Made by a program: the position numbers and the translations under genes. From Phaseolus vulgaris (taxonomy: Eukaryota > Streptophyta > Magnoliopsida > Fabales > Fabaceae), in NCBI RefSeq assembly GCF_000499845.2, contig NC_023758.2, positions 24,339,520 to 24,403,519 of the forward strand: 64,000 bases of DNA, read 5' to 3'. A model generated the notes under the pieces. It made no database searches. It saw nothing but the letters and a program-made list of their open reading frames with translations, and was not told the DNA's origin. The first letter of the stretch is position 1. Each line of letters opens with the position of its first letter. Positions 53,476-64,000 of the stretch are shown piece by piece.

Positions 53476-55978
53476 AGCAATTCATGATTCATTCCTATTG
53501 GTCAAGAAAATAGGCAACACAGTTAACCTCTCATGATCAACGTGAGCATGTGGTAGCAGCATGTGTTTCCTATTAATTTGGTGAGTTTGTCACATCTCTG
53601 CCAAACATTGCGCACTATTATTTGTGATATAATACATGCCTCATTGGTAATGAAATGGGTTGGTTGTGCATAACTGGCATGTTCTCCAAGTGTTGGCAAT
53701 CAGAAAACATCATTAGTCATCAATTAATTTGCCTCATTTGTTGCCACATTGCCTCTTGACTTAAAATTATAAAGTGTTGTTTTAGCTTTAAGGATATACA
53801 TTACCTGGCTTGTCCGATGATAAGAAACTATAACTACAAAATAGTGTTAAAAATGGCTTTTGGATCGGTGAGATCCGAATCTGGTGGTATTTGACAAATA
53901 GACAACAAAGAGTTATTTTTAATGTTGATTACAGATTTCGAGAACAAAAGGATGAGTTATTTGGCGTGTGCACGAGTGGCTTGTAACCCTTGTGTCTCCC
54001 TTTTTCATTTTAACAACTCCTTTTTATTATGTTTGAAACCAATGAAGAATTTTGTATTTACATACTAAAGGACGAGTACCCACCGTCCTAGTTTCAAGGG
54101 GTTGGATTATTGTTTGAGACGCATAAATTATTAAGGAGACATCACAAGTTTCCAATTCTCAAAATCAAAGGTTATAAAGGTTTTGTGTGTGCAAATCATT
54201 TCTGTTTAGCATGTGACTTTATTGCAGAAAAAATGGGCATCTTTGTTTGAGTAAAAGATCTCTTCTCTAAAAGAAAATAAGACTTTTTCTAAGCAGAACT
54301 TTTGTTAATGTCTTATACAAGCTACTGAGGAGAGAATGTTTATAAGAAAACAAAATATTTATAGAACAAAGGCAAAAAAGATTGGAGCAGTTCTAGAATT
54401 TTATAGACTATTGTTTTATTTATTAATTTCAAAGACTAATTTGATGTAGTATTACAATTTTAAAAACTAAATTGATGGTTTACTCATAAAAAAATCACAG
54501 TTTTTTCACCTGAACTGTGCTTTGTTTCATTCACTTACTCAAAAAATGATAGACAGGTATAAATACATGAATGGTGTCTCCAAAATTTGGAGTCCAAATA
54601 CTATAATATTGTATATATTTATCAGCACTCACTTGCTAAACTCTTTCACTGATGCTACAGATGACATATTAACACCTAGCACAACCAAAAGAAAGTTCAT
54701 TTTTTCCATCTCAACTTTTTTTCATTGTCACCTATTTATACTATTTTAATAAGCTTTTATCTGGATGAGTCTTAATGGTCTACTTATATGACTTTAACTT
54801 TAAATTAGTTGGTTAATTGTCTAAACATTCATCAATATGTAATCAAAATACAATAGAGTGTTATTGGTATACTGCAGAAAAGTTCATAGATAATTAATGC
54901 CAAGATATTCTCGTTTTACTGTCTTACTGTCTGTAGAATTGCATTTCTCCATAGTTAGAATACAATCTCTTATATTTCTTTCATTGATGATTTGATAATG
55001 AAAATCAATATATATTGAAATTGGTTTAAGAAGTACCTTTATTGGTTTTAGTGTAAGAATCTATACGACACATTTTCATTATTCTGATAAACATGTAATT
55101 ACTTGTCAATGTATGGTATGAGTTTGGCAGTTTTATAGCTTTTATAACAAACAACAATAAATATGAATTTTTAACTGATAAGGAAAGGATGGTGACTTTA
55201 CCCTACATGAATTTTTAATTTCTAAATTCTTGGGGTGTTAACTCAGTTGTAGGAACGTTATTTCTTATTATTATCATGTGAAATAATTTGTCTAAAGAAC
55301 AATTTTTGTAGAATCTAGTAAGCAGGACACAAATTATTATTTCTTTAGCATGAGTTACCTGCCATTACTGTATGGACTAATTGAGGCTAACTTTGCACAG
55401 TGGAAATAATTAGAGCAGTCAGCTTTTCCATTATCTGTTTTTGTTCTTTAGCATGTGTTCCTCAATTTTTCTATCTTAATCTTTAGCATTTTTTTAACTT
55501 AAAAATTTATGTGATTAATGATGCCAAGATAATCTTCGACAACATTGAAGTTGATTAAGCTGACTATTAGTGCATTTGGAGTGCGAGAGCAAGTCATGTT
55601 GTCCCAATGTATAGAAATGGGAAAGTTGGTCAAGTTGAATTACACATACATGACAGAAACCCATAATCCTTAGTGTCTTGAGCTCTGATTTCCTAGTAAA
55701 GATTTCCTAGTATTTATGCCAGTAGTCTCTAACAAGTAAATTATAATGCTCATTCATAGAAACATGATAAATGTAAAGGAATATTTTCTCTAGGAAAAAG
55801 GTGACTTTAAGAAAAAATATATCGAAATATAGAGTATAAACATTCAGTTGTATTTGATTGTTTAACTATTGAGTTGTATAGATGTACAAAATTGATGAGG
55901 CAAAACTTTTCAATCCTCAATGGATTCCAAAAACTTGGATACTTTCCAGGATTTTGGACAAGATTGAACACTGTCTAA
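53476..55978. other. Intergenic DNA between DUF241 copies 1 and 2
   Basis: No gene. It contains promoter-side DNA of copy 1 (53476-53760) and 3'-side DNA of copy 2 (about 55180-55978), both duplicated in the neighbouring units. 54000-55180 shows nothing recognised. Confidence 0.65.
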
Positions 55979-55981
55979 TCT

Positions 55982-56854
55982 CTATTGAGTCATGATGTTT
56001 AAAAGGCAGGCTCTTGTTTTAACCATGCGCCTAAATAAGCACTCCAAACCATTTTCTATGCTTTCAATGCCATTCTCCAAAGCTTCCAATCTTTCATGTG
56101 CAACTTGCATCCTTGCAACATTCGTACCTTCACTTAGAAGGCTGCTTAAAGATGCTTCCACACACTGCAACTCGTTGGAATCTTCTGTGTTCTCTTCACA
56201 TGTTATCACTCCCTTGTGCATTAATTTTGCTAGCAATAGCCATTTGGTTCCCTTTGACTTTGGAGCAGGCACAACCAAGAAAGCTAGAAGGGACTGGAAG
56301 ATAGACATGTTCATTACAATCACTTCCCTAAGCACTCTAGTCAAAGCAGAGAGTTGTTGGTCTTGATCCAAGAGTGGAGATACACCAAATTTACTCTCCA
56401 TCTGCTTTAAAGTTGTGATCAACTTCTTGGCATTCTTCTTCATCTTCTTTGAGAATAAACTATATTCGGCTACAACTCTTTCAATGCTTGAATCCCCCTT
56501 TCTCCTTCTAAGAGCAGAATGAAGGGCTTGAACATTTTCCTTAATTTGTAACAAGGTGTCCCTTGTGATGTCACAGATATCCAAAACTCTCACTGAACCA
56601 TCCAGAAGCTCTTCTATGCATTTCTCACCTTGATGGTTAGAAATAAGCTTTTGGGTTGAAGCCATGTTGAGAAGATCTTCCAAGAAAATATACAAATCTG
56701 ATAGCAAGGACAAGCCAGTGCCAATTGATTTTGAGGTGGACGTGGAAGTGGCTTCCCAAGTTTTGAGCTTGCTTAGCTCTTCCTCCACTCTACTGATGCT
56801 AGGATGAGATCCAGTAGGGAAACTATTTGAGCGAACATGGAACTTGTTTGCCAT
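55982..56854 (-). CDS. DUF241 family protein, tandem copy 2
   Basis: Intact single-exon gene of 290 codons, MANKFHVRSNSFPTGSHP, the same length as copy 1 with about 27 differences and no indel. All family segments are kept, including the RRRKGDSSIE block and LLDQDQQLSALTRVLREV. The flanking DNA is also duplicated: gene starts are 3465 bp apart and the 3' flanks align. This points to an unequal-crossover tandem duplication. Role unknown. Confidence 0.9.
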   Translation of the reverse strand: MANKFHVRSNSFPTGSHPSISRVEEELSKLKTWEATSTSTSKSIGTGLSLLSDLYIFLEDLLNMASTQKLISNHQGEKCIEELLDGSVRVLDICDITRDTLLQIKENVQALHSALRRRKGDSSIERVVAEYSLFSKKMKKNAKKLITTLKQMESKFGVSPLLDQDQQLSALTRVLREVIVMNMSIFQSLLAFLVVPAPKSKGTKWLLLAKLMHKGVITCEENTEDSNELQCVEASLSSLLSEGTNVARMQVAHERLEALENGIESIENGLECLFRRMVKTRACLLNIMTQ

Positions 56855-56928
56855 GGTTACTCTTTTTGTATTCTTTTCTTTTACAAAGGAAGCTCAATGT
56901 TTTTCTGCTATCACCAAATCCCTCACTC

Positions 56929-56938
56929 TATATATATA
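56929..56938 (-). promoter_or_regulatory. TATA box of DUF241 copy 2
   Basis: CTCTATATATATAGG, 75 bases upstream of the ATG at 56854. Confidence 0.65.
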
Positions 56939-56941
56939 GGT

Positions 56942-59324
56942 GCAGTTCATGATTTCTATCTGTTATTAAAAAAAATAGGCAGCACAGCTAACCTCTGATG
57001 ATGAATGTGAGCAAGTGGTAGTAGCATGTGTTTCCTTCTCATTAGGTGAGTTTGTCACATCTCTGCCAAACATTATGCACTATTATTGGTGATATAATAC
57101 AGAACAAAATAGTATTGAAATGGGTTTGTTTTGCATAACTGGCATGTCCTCCCAGTGTTGGCAATCAGAAAACCTCATTACTCATCACCCAGTTTGCCTC
57201 TTGGGCTTGTCTGAAGGAAAAGACATAACACTAAAAAATGATGTAATAAATGGCTCTTGGATCGATGATTTGCAGATCTTGTTGGATGCAACAAGAGTTA
57301 CATAAAATATGATATTGATTACAATTTGGAGAACAAAATGATGGGTTATTTTATGGGTGCATGAATGGCTAGTAACAACTTATGTCCCCTTGCTTGATCT
57401 TACCAATTTACTCATTATGTTTTAAACAAAAGAAGAATATGATTCCTATATTTGCATTTATTGAGAAATCTTGTGGAGTTGTGGTACATTCAAAGAACGA
57501 GTATCCTACGGTCCCAATGTTAATGTTAATTGTTGGGAAGAAACAAAAACATACCAGACCAGTGCACCTCCTGTCTCATAATAAGTATAATCTTCTTTTC
57601 CCAAACATTTTTTCAGTCATGAAGACAACAGAGTAGAATCCGAACACATCTTGTCCATCTCTTCCACGCAGGTTCTTCAAGATAACCAAATACATCTCCC
57701 ATAAAACAATGAACATGGAAATGAAGTATGGTTTTATTTTATTTTATTTAGTATTTTATATAGTTTTAGTTCTGTACCAAGTTTCTTTTTATTTTTATTT
57801 TTGGAGAATTATTTTTGAATTTCTGGATTGAGAATATATTTTAAAATTAACTTATGTCACAAATTGTAGAGCTACATAATAATATATGTAGATGACCTTC
57901 TTACAACAAATGGGATTTTTTAGCCTGTAAAGAAATTATTTTTCTGTTTCTGAAAAAAATGGCCTGAAAGTCTCTTTTATTCTGTCAGGTCAGGTAAGTT
58001 TCTTTTTTTGCGACTCACATGTTTTTAGGTTACCTTTCGTACATTCCTAAACGGGCTCCGGAAAGCCCATTCCAGAATGAATGGGATGTGGTCCAAGAAA
58101 TATATGGCAATTTCTCCCCGTACCATATATTTTTTTATGTACACTCAACATAACTTTTTAAATCCAATTTTGCTTTTTTTTTCTTTTTTTTGAAAAAGGC
58201 TGCATAGGAACTTGGTGTCTGTTTTAGGTGGAGAGGAGTTGGTGTTGGTGCAATGTTGGTGTGGTGATGGAGGAAACACTCTTAGCTGCGGGACATATTG
58301 TTTTGAGATAAGAAAACACATTGTATCTTGTTTTCGTCATTTTTGAGGTGAGTTGTTCCTGGATTATGATATTTGAAAGCTTGGATATAGGCTTACAGAT
58401 ACATGAATCTAGAAGACAATGTCAATATCTCTAGATATAAAAATACGTAAGGTAATTTCATTCTCAAATTAAAGTTAAAGTTCTGAGTACACACGTCCAG
58501 AAGTAAAAAATGAATTCCCAATATCTATATCCGGAAGGAGTATTTGAATTCTGAATATGAGTATCCAGATTCCAGATTGCTAGGTTTCTTGGCTTCTGGG
58601 TGTAGGGTGCATTTATATGTAATCTAGTTTCTACTTCATTAAGAGTATTATAGTAATTTTACATGAACATGTTGGGTATGAATCTGAAATAATATAGTGT
58701 AAGGAGAATCAGCTGAAACATATTGGGTGCAACAAGTTGGGCTCAGGCCAGGCACAGATGATAGATACGAAGCGCTTGCACTCCTATAATATCTAACTGC
58801 AACACCATAATTTTTAAATAACAATTATACTCTTTGTAAAAGTGATTTCCAGATTATCTGTTCCAAAAAATCTTTTGGAATAAGGTTTCTGCAATTGGCA
58901 GAACATATATTTTTTGAAACGGACTTTTTGGAACAAGTTTTCCAGGACATGAAATGTATTCCAAAAGGAGTTTTTCAAAACATGTTTTCCATAACTTATA
59001 TGAAAGTTTTCAGAACAAGTTTTCTAGAATAAGCTATCTTTCTTTTTCTTCTTCCTCTCAAAAAAAGTATAGTGGAGAACAAAGGTGCAATGTTGATGGC
59101 GTACTAACAGCGATGATAGCAGCATTGATAGCAATAATGACAGCGACGAAGATGTGATAGAGTGAAGGAGAGTATTTTTGTCTTTTTCTAATAAAAAAAG
59201 GAGTGTAGTTAGGAATAATGGGGTAGAGGAAGAAAAGGTTTATGCTTAATCTGATCCCCTTAAGGCTCACTCGAGACAAAAGTTCATGGACTCTCTCTTC
59301 CTACACCCCCTATAAAGACAATAT
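56942..59324. other. Intergenic DNA, no gene recognised
   Basis: 56997-57200 is the duplicated promoter-side DNA of the cluster. The rest has short unconvincing ORFs. 58850-59040 carries recurring TTTTGGAACAAGTTTTCC-like palindromic phrases. Confidence 0.6.
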
Positions 59325-60690
59325 TGTTGGGTTTATTAATGTCTAAGTTCAAGAGTAAGGAGGGTGAATTGAGCTTATAAAATTTTCAAGGGTTTTTAAC
59401 AATATAGAGCAAAAGAATCGATTTATTTTGGAAATAACAAATTTATTTTTCTGCTTAGTTTATCAAGACAGTGTTTCAGTTATATGTTTTCCAGATAAGA
59501 GAATTAAGCAGCAAGCAATGTATCACATTAATATGCAAAGATGAAAACTAAGAGTTGAATCAAGAGACTATCTTTGAATATTAAACCATACACTTGAATA
59601 GAACGTGGCACTTAATTGGCTTTGTTTTAACAGAGAGATTTACTTCTAATACAACCAAAGCAGACACTCAGTTAACTACAAGTTATTTAGATCAGTTTTC
59701 AGAATATAAAGAACAGTATGAACAGACTCAGAAAGAACAGATTCAATTTTAATTGAACAAGTTTATTTTCTAGCAAATCAACACAAGAAACCGTAAATGA
59801 GTGCAAAGATTAAGAGAGATTGAACACCACACATTTATATTGGTTCACTCAATACAACTACATCTAGTCTCACCTTACCCAAGGTGAAATTCACTAAAAA
59901 AAGTACAAATCAATTACACAACCTTAAGTTTCTTGAACCCTACAAGAACAAGGCATACCAAGCTGAAAAATACAATTTCAGCACTACCAACACTTCAAGA
60001 AACACAATCAAGAAGTGTCTTACAAACACTGTTATAGAGACAAGAATGATGGAATCGAATACACGGAATGCAGGAAACTGAAAAAACCAATAGAATTGAT
60101 TTGCAACACACTAGTGACAACACCTCCACCAAGCTTAGGGCACACAAGAACAAGCACACTTTGATTTCTTTTGGAAACTCTTTCAATAACACGTGCAAAT
60201 CTTTTTCAACTCACTGAAGAACTTTTAATCTCTGTTTTAAAACTTGATTGCTCATCAGCATTCTTTTCAAATGAGATGTGTCTCTTTATATAAGAAACGA
60301 TTTATAACAGACTTTTAAATTTAAAAAACAGTTAAAAAGTTGTTATAAAAAGAACATATTGAAAATAAAGTGAACAGATTTATTTTAAAAAAGGCAAAGA
60401 GAAATTTTCAACTGTTTCAGCTCAATATTTTGATAGCATAAGAGACTGAGCCAAGTTTCTTAATGCAAAAACAAAGCTATGAAAAAAACTTTAAAAACAA
60501 GGCACCAATTTAAAAAAGAATTTATTCTTTTAAGGAACAACAGATTCATTTTTTTTGCAGTAAAGCATATTTTGAGAAAAGACATGAGAAAATCATTAAG
60601 AAAACTTTGTGCTTGATCTTATCACCTTGATTAGGGTCATGAGGTGGGTTACGAAGCAAAAAGCTACCTTAAATATCCTTGTCTTTTTAT
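59325..60690 (-). repeat. Decayed solo LTR related to Co2
   Basis: TGTTGGGTTTATTAATGTCTAAG at 59325 aligns with the Co2 LTR start (first 20 bases similar). GGGTGAATTGAGCTTAT, ATTGGTTCACTCA, GAACCCT.CAAGAAC and GTGCTTGATCTTA..ACCTTGATT follow in the same order to about 60690. There is no internal region. The last 100-130 bp of the Co2 LTR are not recognisable here. It is in the same orientation as Co2. Confidence 0.75.
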
Positions 60691-60841
60691 ATGTACATAA
60701 GAGGGTTTTTTTCTTCTTATTTTATTATTGGGAAGTTTGTCTTGATGGAATAATTTCAAATATATTTTGAAAATTTGTTGTTATTATCCACTCCAAATAA
60801 TATGTTTCGTAGTTCTAAACATAAAAGTTATAAAAGTTATT

Positions 60842-60960
60842 GTTGGGAATCTTACATCAATTAGAGATAAGGATATTTCATAGTATAAGTGGATATAAAT
60901 CTTACGAGTTGAATTAAGCTTAGAGTCAACTTCTTAATATAATATCAGAGTTATTTAGAA
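60842..60960. repeat. Fragment of a TGTTGGGAATC-type repeat (TRIM or LTR relic)
   Basis: TTGTTGGGAATCTTACATC followed by TAGAGATAAGGAT and AGTATAAGTGGA. This phrase order recalls short LTR-like repeats common near plant genes. Only a relic is present and its class is uncertain. Confidence 0.3.
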
Positions 60961-61908
60961 CATATCTTAATGAGAGTGCAAGCATCAATTTATGAACTAA
61001 TTTTTGTAAGATTGAGTTTAATCCAATTTTTAATTATTGTAAATAACATTTTAAATTTTTTTTATGAAATTCTTTGATGTCATAAAAATGAGGTGTTACC
61101 TAAATAATGTCTTTACAACTTTTATGCTTATAACTACCTATTCTGTTATCTCAAATGTAATATTTGTTACCTAGGATATATAATTTTTAACACCAACAAA
61201 ATTTCAAAATATATTATAGATTATTTGGTCACGACAACTTCCAAATAACAAAATCCTAAAGAAAAAAAAAAATTCTTACACATTTTTTTTCAAAACATTA
61301 AACATACAGAATAATATGTTCTTTTTTTTTTTAATGAGAGGCTATATGAAGAAATTATCAAAATGGAGGGGAAAAAAACAAAATTCACTAAATAATCTTA
61401 ATGTTTTTGGTGAAAAAGGAACAAAGGCATGTGGATATTCTATAGTGGGATGGTGAATTTATTAGAGAAAGTATAGTCTTTTTAACTAAATTGGTTTTAA
61501 AGGTAACACTGTACATATTGCTTCAAGATTACATATTAATCGTGATAGTGATATAAATTTTACAACTAGTTTAATCAATTCACATTAAAAATCCATACAT
61601 TTCATTCTCAAGAAGCATTATTGCATTTGAAACTTTAATTAAATATTAGATAATTAAAAAAACACTTTTCAGGTCTAAATATAACTTGACTCAAATATCT
61701 TACATAATACCTTGAGTTTCAACCTTACAAAGAATGACAAAGATATTCTAAATATTCATGAATAATTTAAGTGGATAAATTCCAACTTAGTCATTAAGAT
61801 TTTCTACCTCTGTTAACATTATTGGAATGGTTAGCATTATTTTAGATAGTAACAATATATTGGAATGGTTATATTTACAAATAGATACTTTAAGTCCATT
61901 ATTACTCT
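60961..61908. other. AT-rich intergenic DNA
   Basis: No gene, RNA or clear repeat seen apart from homopolymer runs near 61260 and 61324. Confidence 0.6.
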
Positions 61909-62823
61909 TTAATGAACTAACATATTCAGAAAAGAAACTCTATTTTTCACTAAACATCTAAATATGCAATCTAATCCACCCTCAAGAGCTTCAATATCAA
62001 CATTTAACGTCTCCAACACTCCTAGTGCCCTTTGAAATCCACCACTGGAATCACCATTTTTTTCTCTTCCAAAGAGGGAGCACAAAACATTGTGGAGATC
62101 TGCAACCCCATTTGTGTTCTTCTGTTCCTTCTGTGAAGAGAACAAAACAGTGGTCTTCAACTTTGAGATCAAGGAGGAGGGCCCTTTTGTTCCAAATGTT
62201 GGCATGGACAAAAATACTAATATAGAATGTAATACAGAGATGGTGATGGTGTTTGATTCTCTTAGAACTCTAGCCAAAAATGCTAGTTGTTGATCTTGAT
62301 CCAGTAAAGAAAAGGAATTAACCTTATTTTGCATTCTCTTTAGTTGAACAAGTTGTTTAGAAATTGTCTTCTTTGCCTTCTTCTTGAAGATATCAAGAGA
62401 AGAAATGTTGCTTTCAATGTTGGAATCTCCCTTTCTTCTACGTACTGTTGAATGAAGGTTTTGCATGTGTTCCTTTAGAACCAACAACAAATCCCTTGCA
62501 GACTCACATGTGTCTAGTAATGTGACTGAGCCACATAATGCTTCTTCTACTAGTTTCCCATCTTGGTAGCGTAGAAGAGCTTGTTGGGACTGTGGAGAAT
62601 GGAAGAGCTCCTCAGAGCAGTTGTACACCTCAGCAAGCACAACTAAGTCACTCAGAATTGTTTCTGCCTCTAAACCTGTAGTGCTTGAGACAGGTTGAGA
62701 ATGATGATGTTTTAGGTGGTTTAGAAGTGCTTCAACTCTCTGAGAAACTGAGTGTGCTCTAGTGGGAAAACTAATGGATCTTACAGGTTGATGTACATAA
62801 GGATATTTAGAAATGTCTTCCAT
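61909..62823 (-). CDS. DUF241 family protein, diverged member
   Basis: Intact single-exon gene of 304 codons from the ATG at 62823 (MEDISKYPYVHQPVRSISFP). The family landmarks are clear: RSISFPTRAHS start, LLRYQDGKLVEEALCGSVTLL, NLHSTVRRRKGDSNIES, KKAKKTISKQLVQLKRMQNK, LLDQDQQLAFLARVLRES, and a C-terminal ...NVDIEALEGGLDCIFRCLVK. It is much further from copies 1 and 2 than they are from each other, so it predates that duplication. Same strand and similar length suggest an old cluster. Function unknown. Confidence 0.9.
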   Translation of the reverse strand: MEDISKYPYVHQPVRSISFPTRAHSVSQRVEALLNHLKHHHSQPVSSTTGLEAETILSDLVVLAEVYNCSEELFHSPQSQQALLRYQDGKLVEEALCGSVTLLDTCESARDLLLVLKEHMQNLHSTVRRRKGDSNIESNISSLDIFKKKAKKTISKQLVQLKRMQNKVNSFSLLDQDQQLAFLARVLRESNTITISVLHSILVFLSMPTFGTKGPSSLISKLKTTVLFSSQKEQKNTNGVADLHNVLCSLFGREKNGDSSGGFQRALGVLETLNVDIEALEGGLDCIFRCLVKNRVSFLNMLVH

Positions 62824-62913
62824 ACTTTATTTCAGTGTTTGCTAGAAGGGTGTTGCTGCTATAGCTAACACAAGATGCTTGATTGCTTGAATGGCAACTA
62901 GTCTTTGTTGAAT

Positions 62914-62923
62914 CTATTTAAAG
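62914..62923 (-). promoter_or_regulatory. TATA-like box of the diverged DUF241 gene
   Basis: Minus strand CTTTAAATAG, about 91 bases upstream of the ATG. Confidence 0.5.
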
Positions 62924-64000
62924 GACCATGATTTGGGGAAACTAAACATGGTACCATGTTTATGAAGGTTAATTATGTGATGTGTACATGTGATGGCAAT
63001 GTGAGTCATCCAAACTTTCATATGACTTTCTGACATTTAGGGTCAGAAATTTGGCAGCTGTGTTGTGTCCATTTTTTTAATCTCCATGGTCATGGGATGA
63101 GCAAGATAGAATTTTATAACTGTGATAAACACAATGTCCTAAACAATGAATACAGTGAATTACTGGCTTGTGCTCCCTCTAAGCCATCAATAATTTCATC
63201 TTCTTGGCCACAATTTAATAATATAAGATATTTTCAAACTATCACTGTGTGTGTTCTGCTATCATCCTATCTTGTCAATTCATGTTCTATTTCAAAGATA
63301 AGAAATGAATAGATTTAATAATTCTCACCAACTCAAACTAGTGGTTGTAGCCTAAAGTTTCTACTGTAGTCCTGGAATCTAGGTTATTAGAGGACATATG
63401 AGTAATGTTTTGTTCAATTGTCATAATCATTTTTTTTAGCTGAGTTGTGATGTCTGCATTTAGTGTTACTGGGAGACAAAAAAGGACACTCAACAATGAC
63501 ACTTCTTCTACCTTAGAAATAGATGTGTTAGCATCATGAAAAGCATTACAGCATTAATAATTTCTGGTACTTGGAAATGGTGTGGCTAGTGGGTTTTTAT
63601 CAAGAATAGGAGACATAATACACTAGAGAAATTGATTTCTCTTTATTGGTTTTTTTCTTCTGCGGAACATTTAGCTTAAACAACATTATGTTTGAAAAGC
63701 AATGTATTTAAGAATAATGTTCTCTGGCAAATTGTAGTTTATAGCAGTAAGGACTTTTTGTCAATAACTGTTGAATAAAATATTCATTTGCTCGTGTTAC
63801 TGTAATTACAGTTGTTTTGAATCATTGAAAGTTATTATCTTAGTCTTGCAATATACTGATATTTCTCTAGTTTTTCCTTAACAAATTTATAAATTTAACA
63901 CTTAATAATCCTTTAGAATGCACTTAATTTTATTCCTGGTGTATATTTTACATAACATTTATGTACAATTAATATTTTTTTTCTTGTCCATAAGATTTTC
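62924..64000. other. Intergenic DNA to the right edge
   Basis: Promoter-side DNA of the DUF241 gene and then AT-rich sequence with no gene that I can support. Confidence 0.6.

Noticed and set aside
1..64000. CRISPR arrays, bacterial operons or phage genes
   Set aside because: Nothing of this kind; the sequence is plant nuclear DNA with eukaryotic elements.

Overview
The window looks like nuclear DNA of a flowering plant. It is AT-rich, its LTR retrotransposons are of plant type, its genes have plant TATA boxes, and its protein genes are plant families (a vacuolar iron transporter-like protein and DUF241 proteins). A legume, perhaps of the Phaseolus/Vigna group, is my best guess, but that rests on the look of the repeat families and is not proven. 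Roughly two thirds of the window is mobile DNA, mostly on the minus strand and mostly broken by stops, frameshifts or deletions. I use local names: Gy1-Gy3 for Ty3/gypsy elements, Co1-Co4 for Ty1/copia elements.

Layout. 1-2938: end of Gy1, a Tat-like gypsy element (gag-protease, primer site, LTR) cut by the window edge. 3073-25975: Gy2, another Tat-like element with a 3' LTR, a plus-strand (antisense) extra gene, integrase, an archaeal-type RNase H plus the usual RNase H, RT, protease and part of gag; its 5' end is lost. Co1 (plus strand, gag only) sits inside the Gy2 protease, and Co2 (minus strand, nearly full length) sits inside the last bases of the Co1 3' LTR. Target-site duplications support this three-level nest. 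25976-30860: a short unidentified GC-richer piece, then AT-rich DNA with no gene. 30962-31660: an intact single-exon VTL iron transporter gene. 32072-38431: Gy3, a complete but internally deleted Tat-like element with matching 5-bp target duplications. 39439-46332: Co3, same family as Co1, nearly full length, RT active site mutated. 47216-47672: the terminus of a CACTA (En/Spm) DNA transposon. 48225-62823: a cluster of minus-strand DUF241 genes: one pseudogene split by Co4, two closely similar tandem copies and one diverged copy, with a solo LTR related to Co2 between the last two.

The observation I rate highest is a 16-bp dyad, AAACAATCGGTTGTTT and variants. It occurs in pairs exactly 21 bp apart throughout Co1 and Co3: in LTRs, in untranslated regions and in coding sequence, where it reads as a 7-residue repeat. 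Other notable points are the antisense gene of the Tat-like elements, with a candidate promoter and a frame-preserving intron; unrelated tandem arrays at the same place in Gy2 and Gy3; and an extra ORF between RNase H and the 3' LTR of Co2.

The likely live host genes are the VTL gene and three DUF241 genes. All boundaries, similarities and difference counts were judged by eye.
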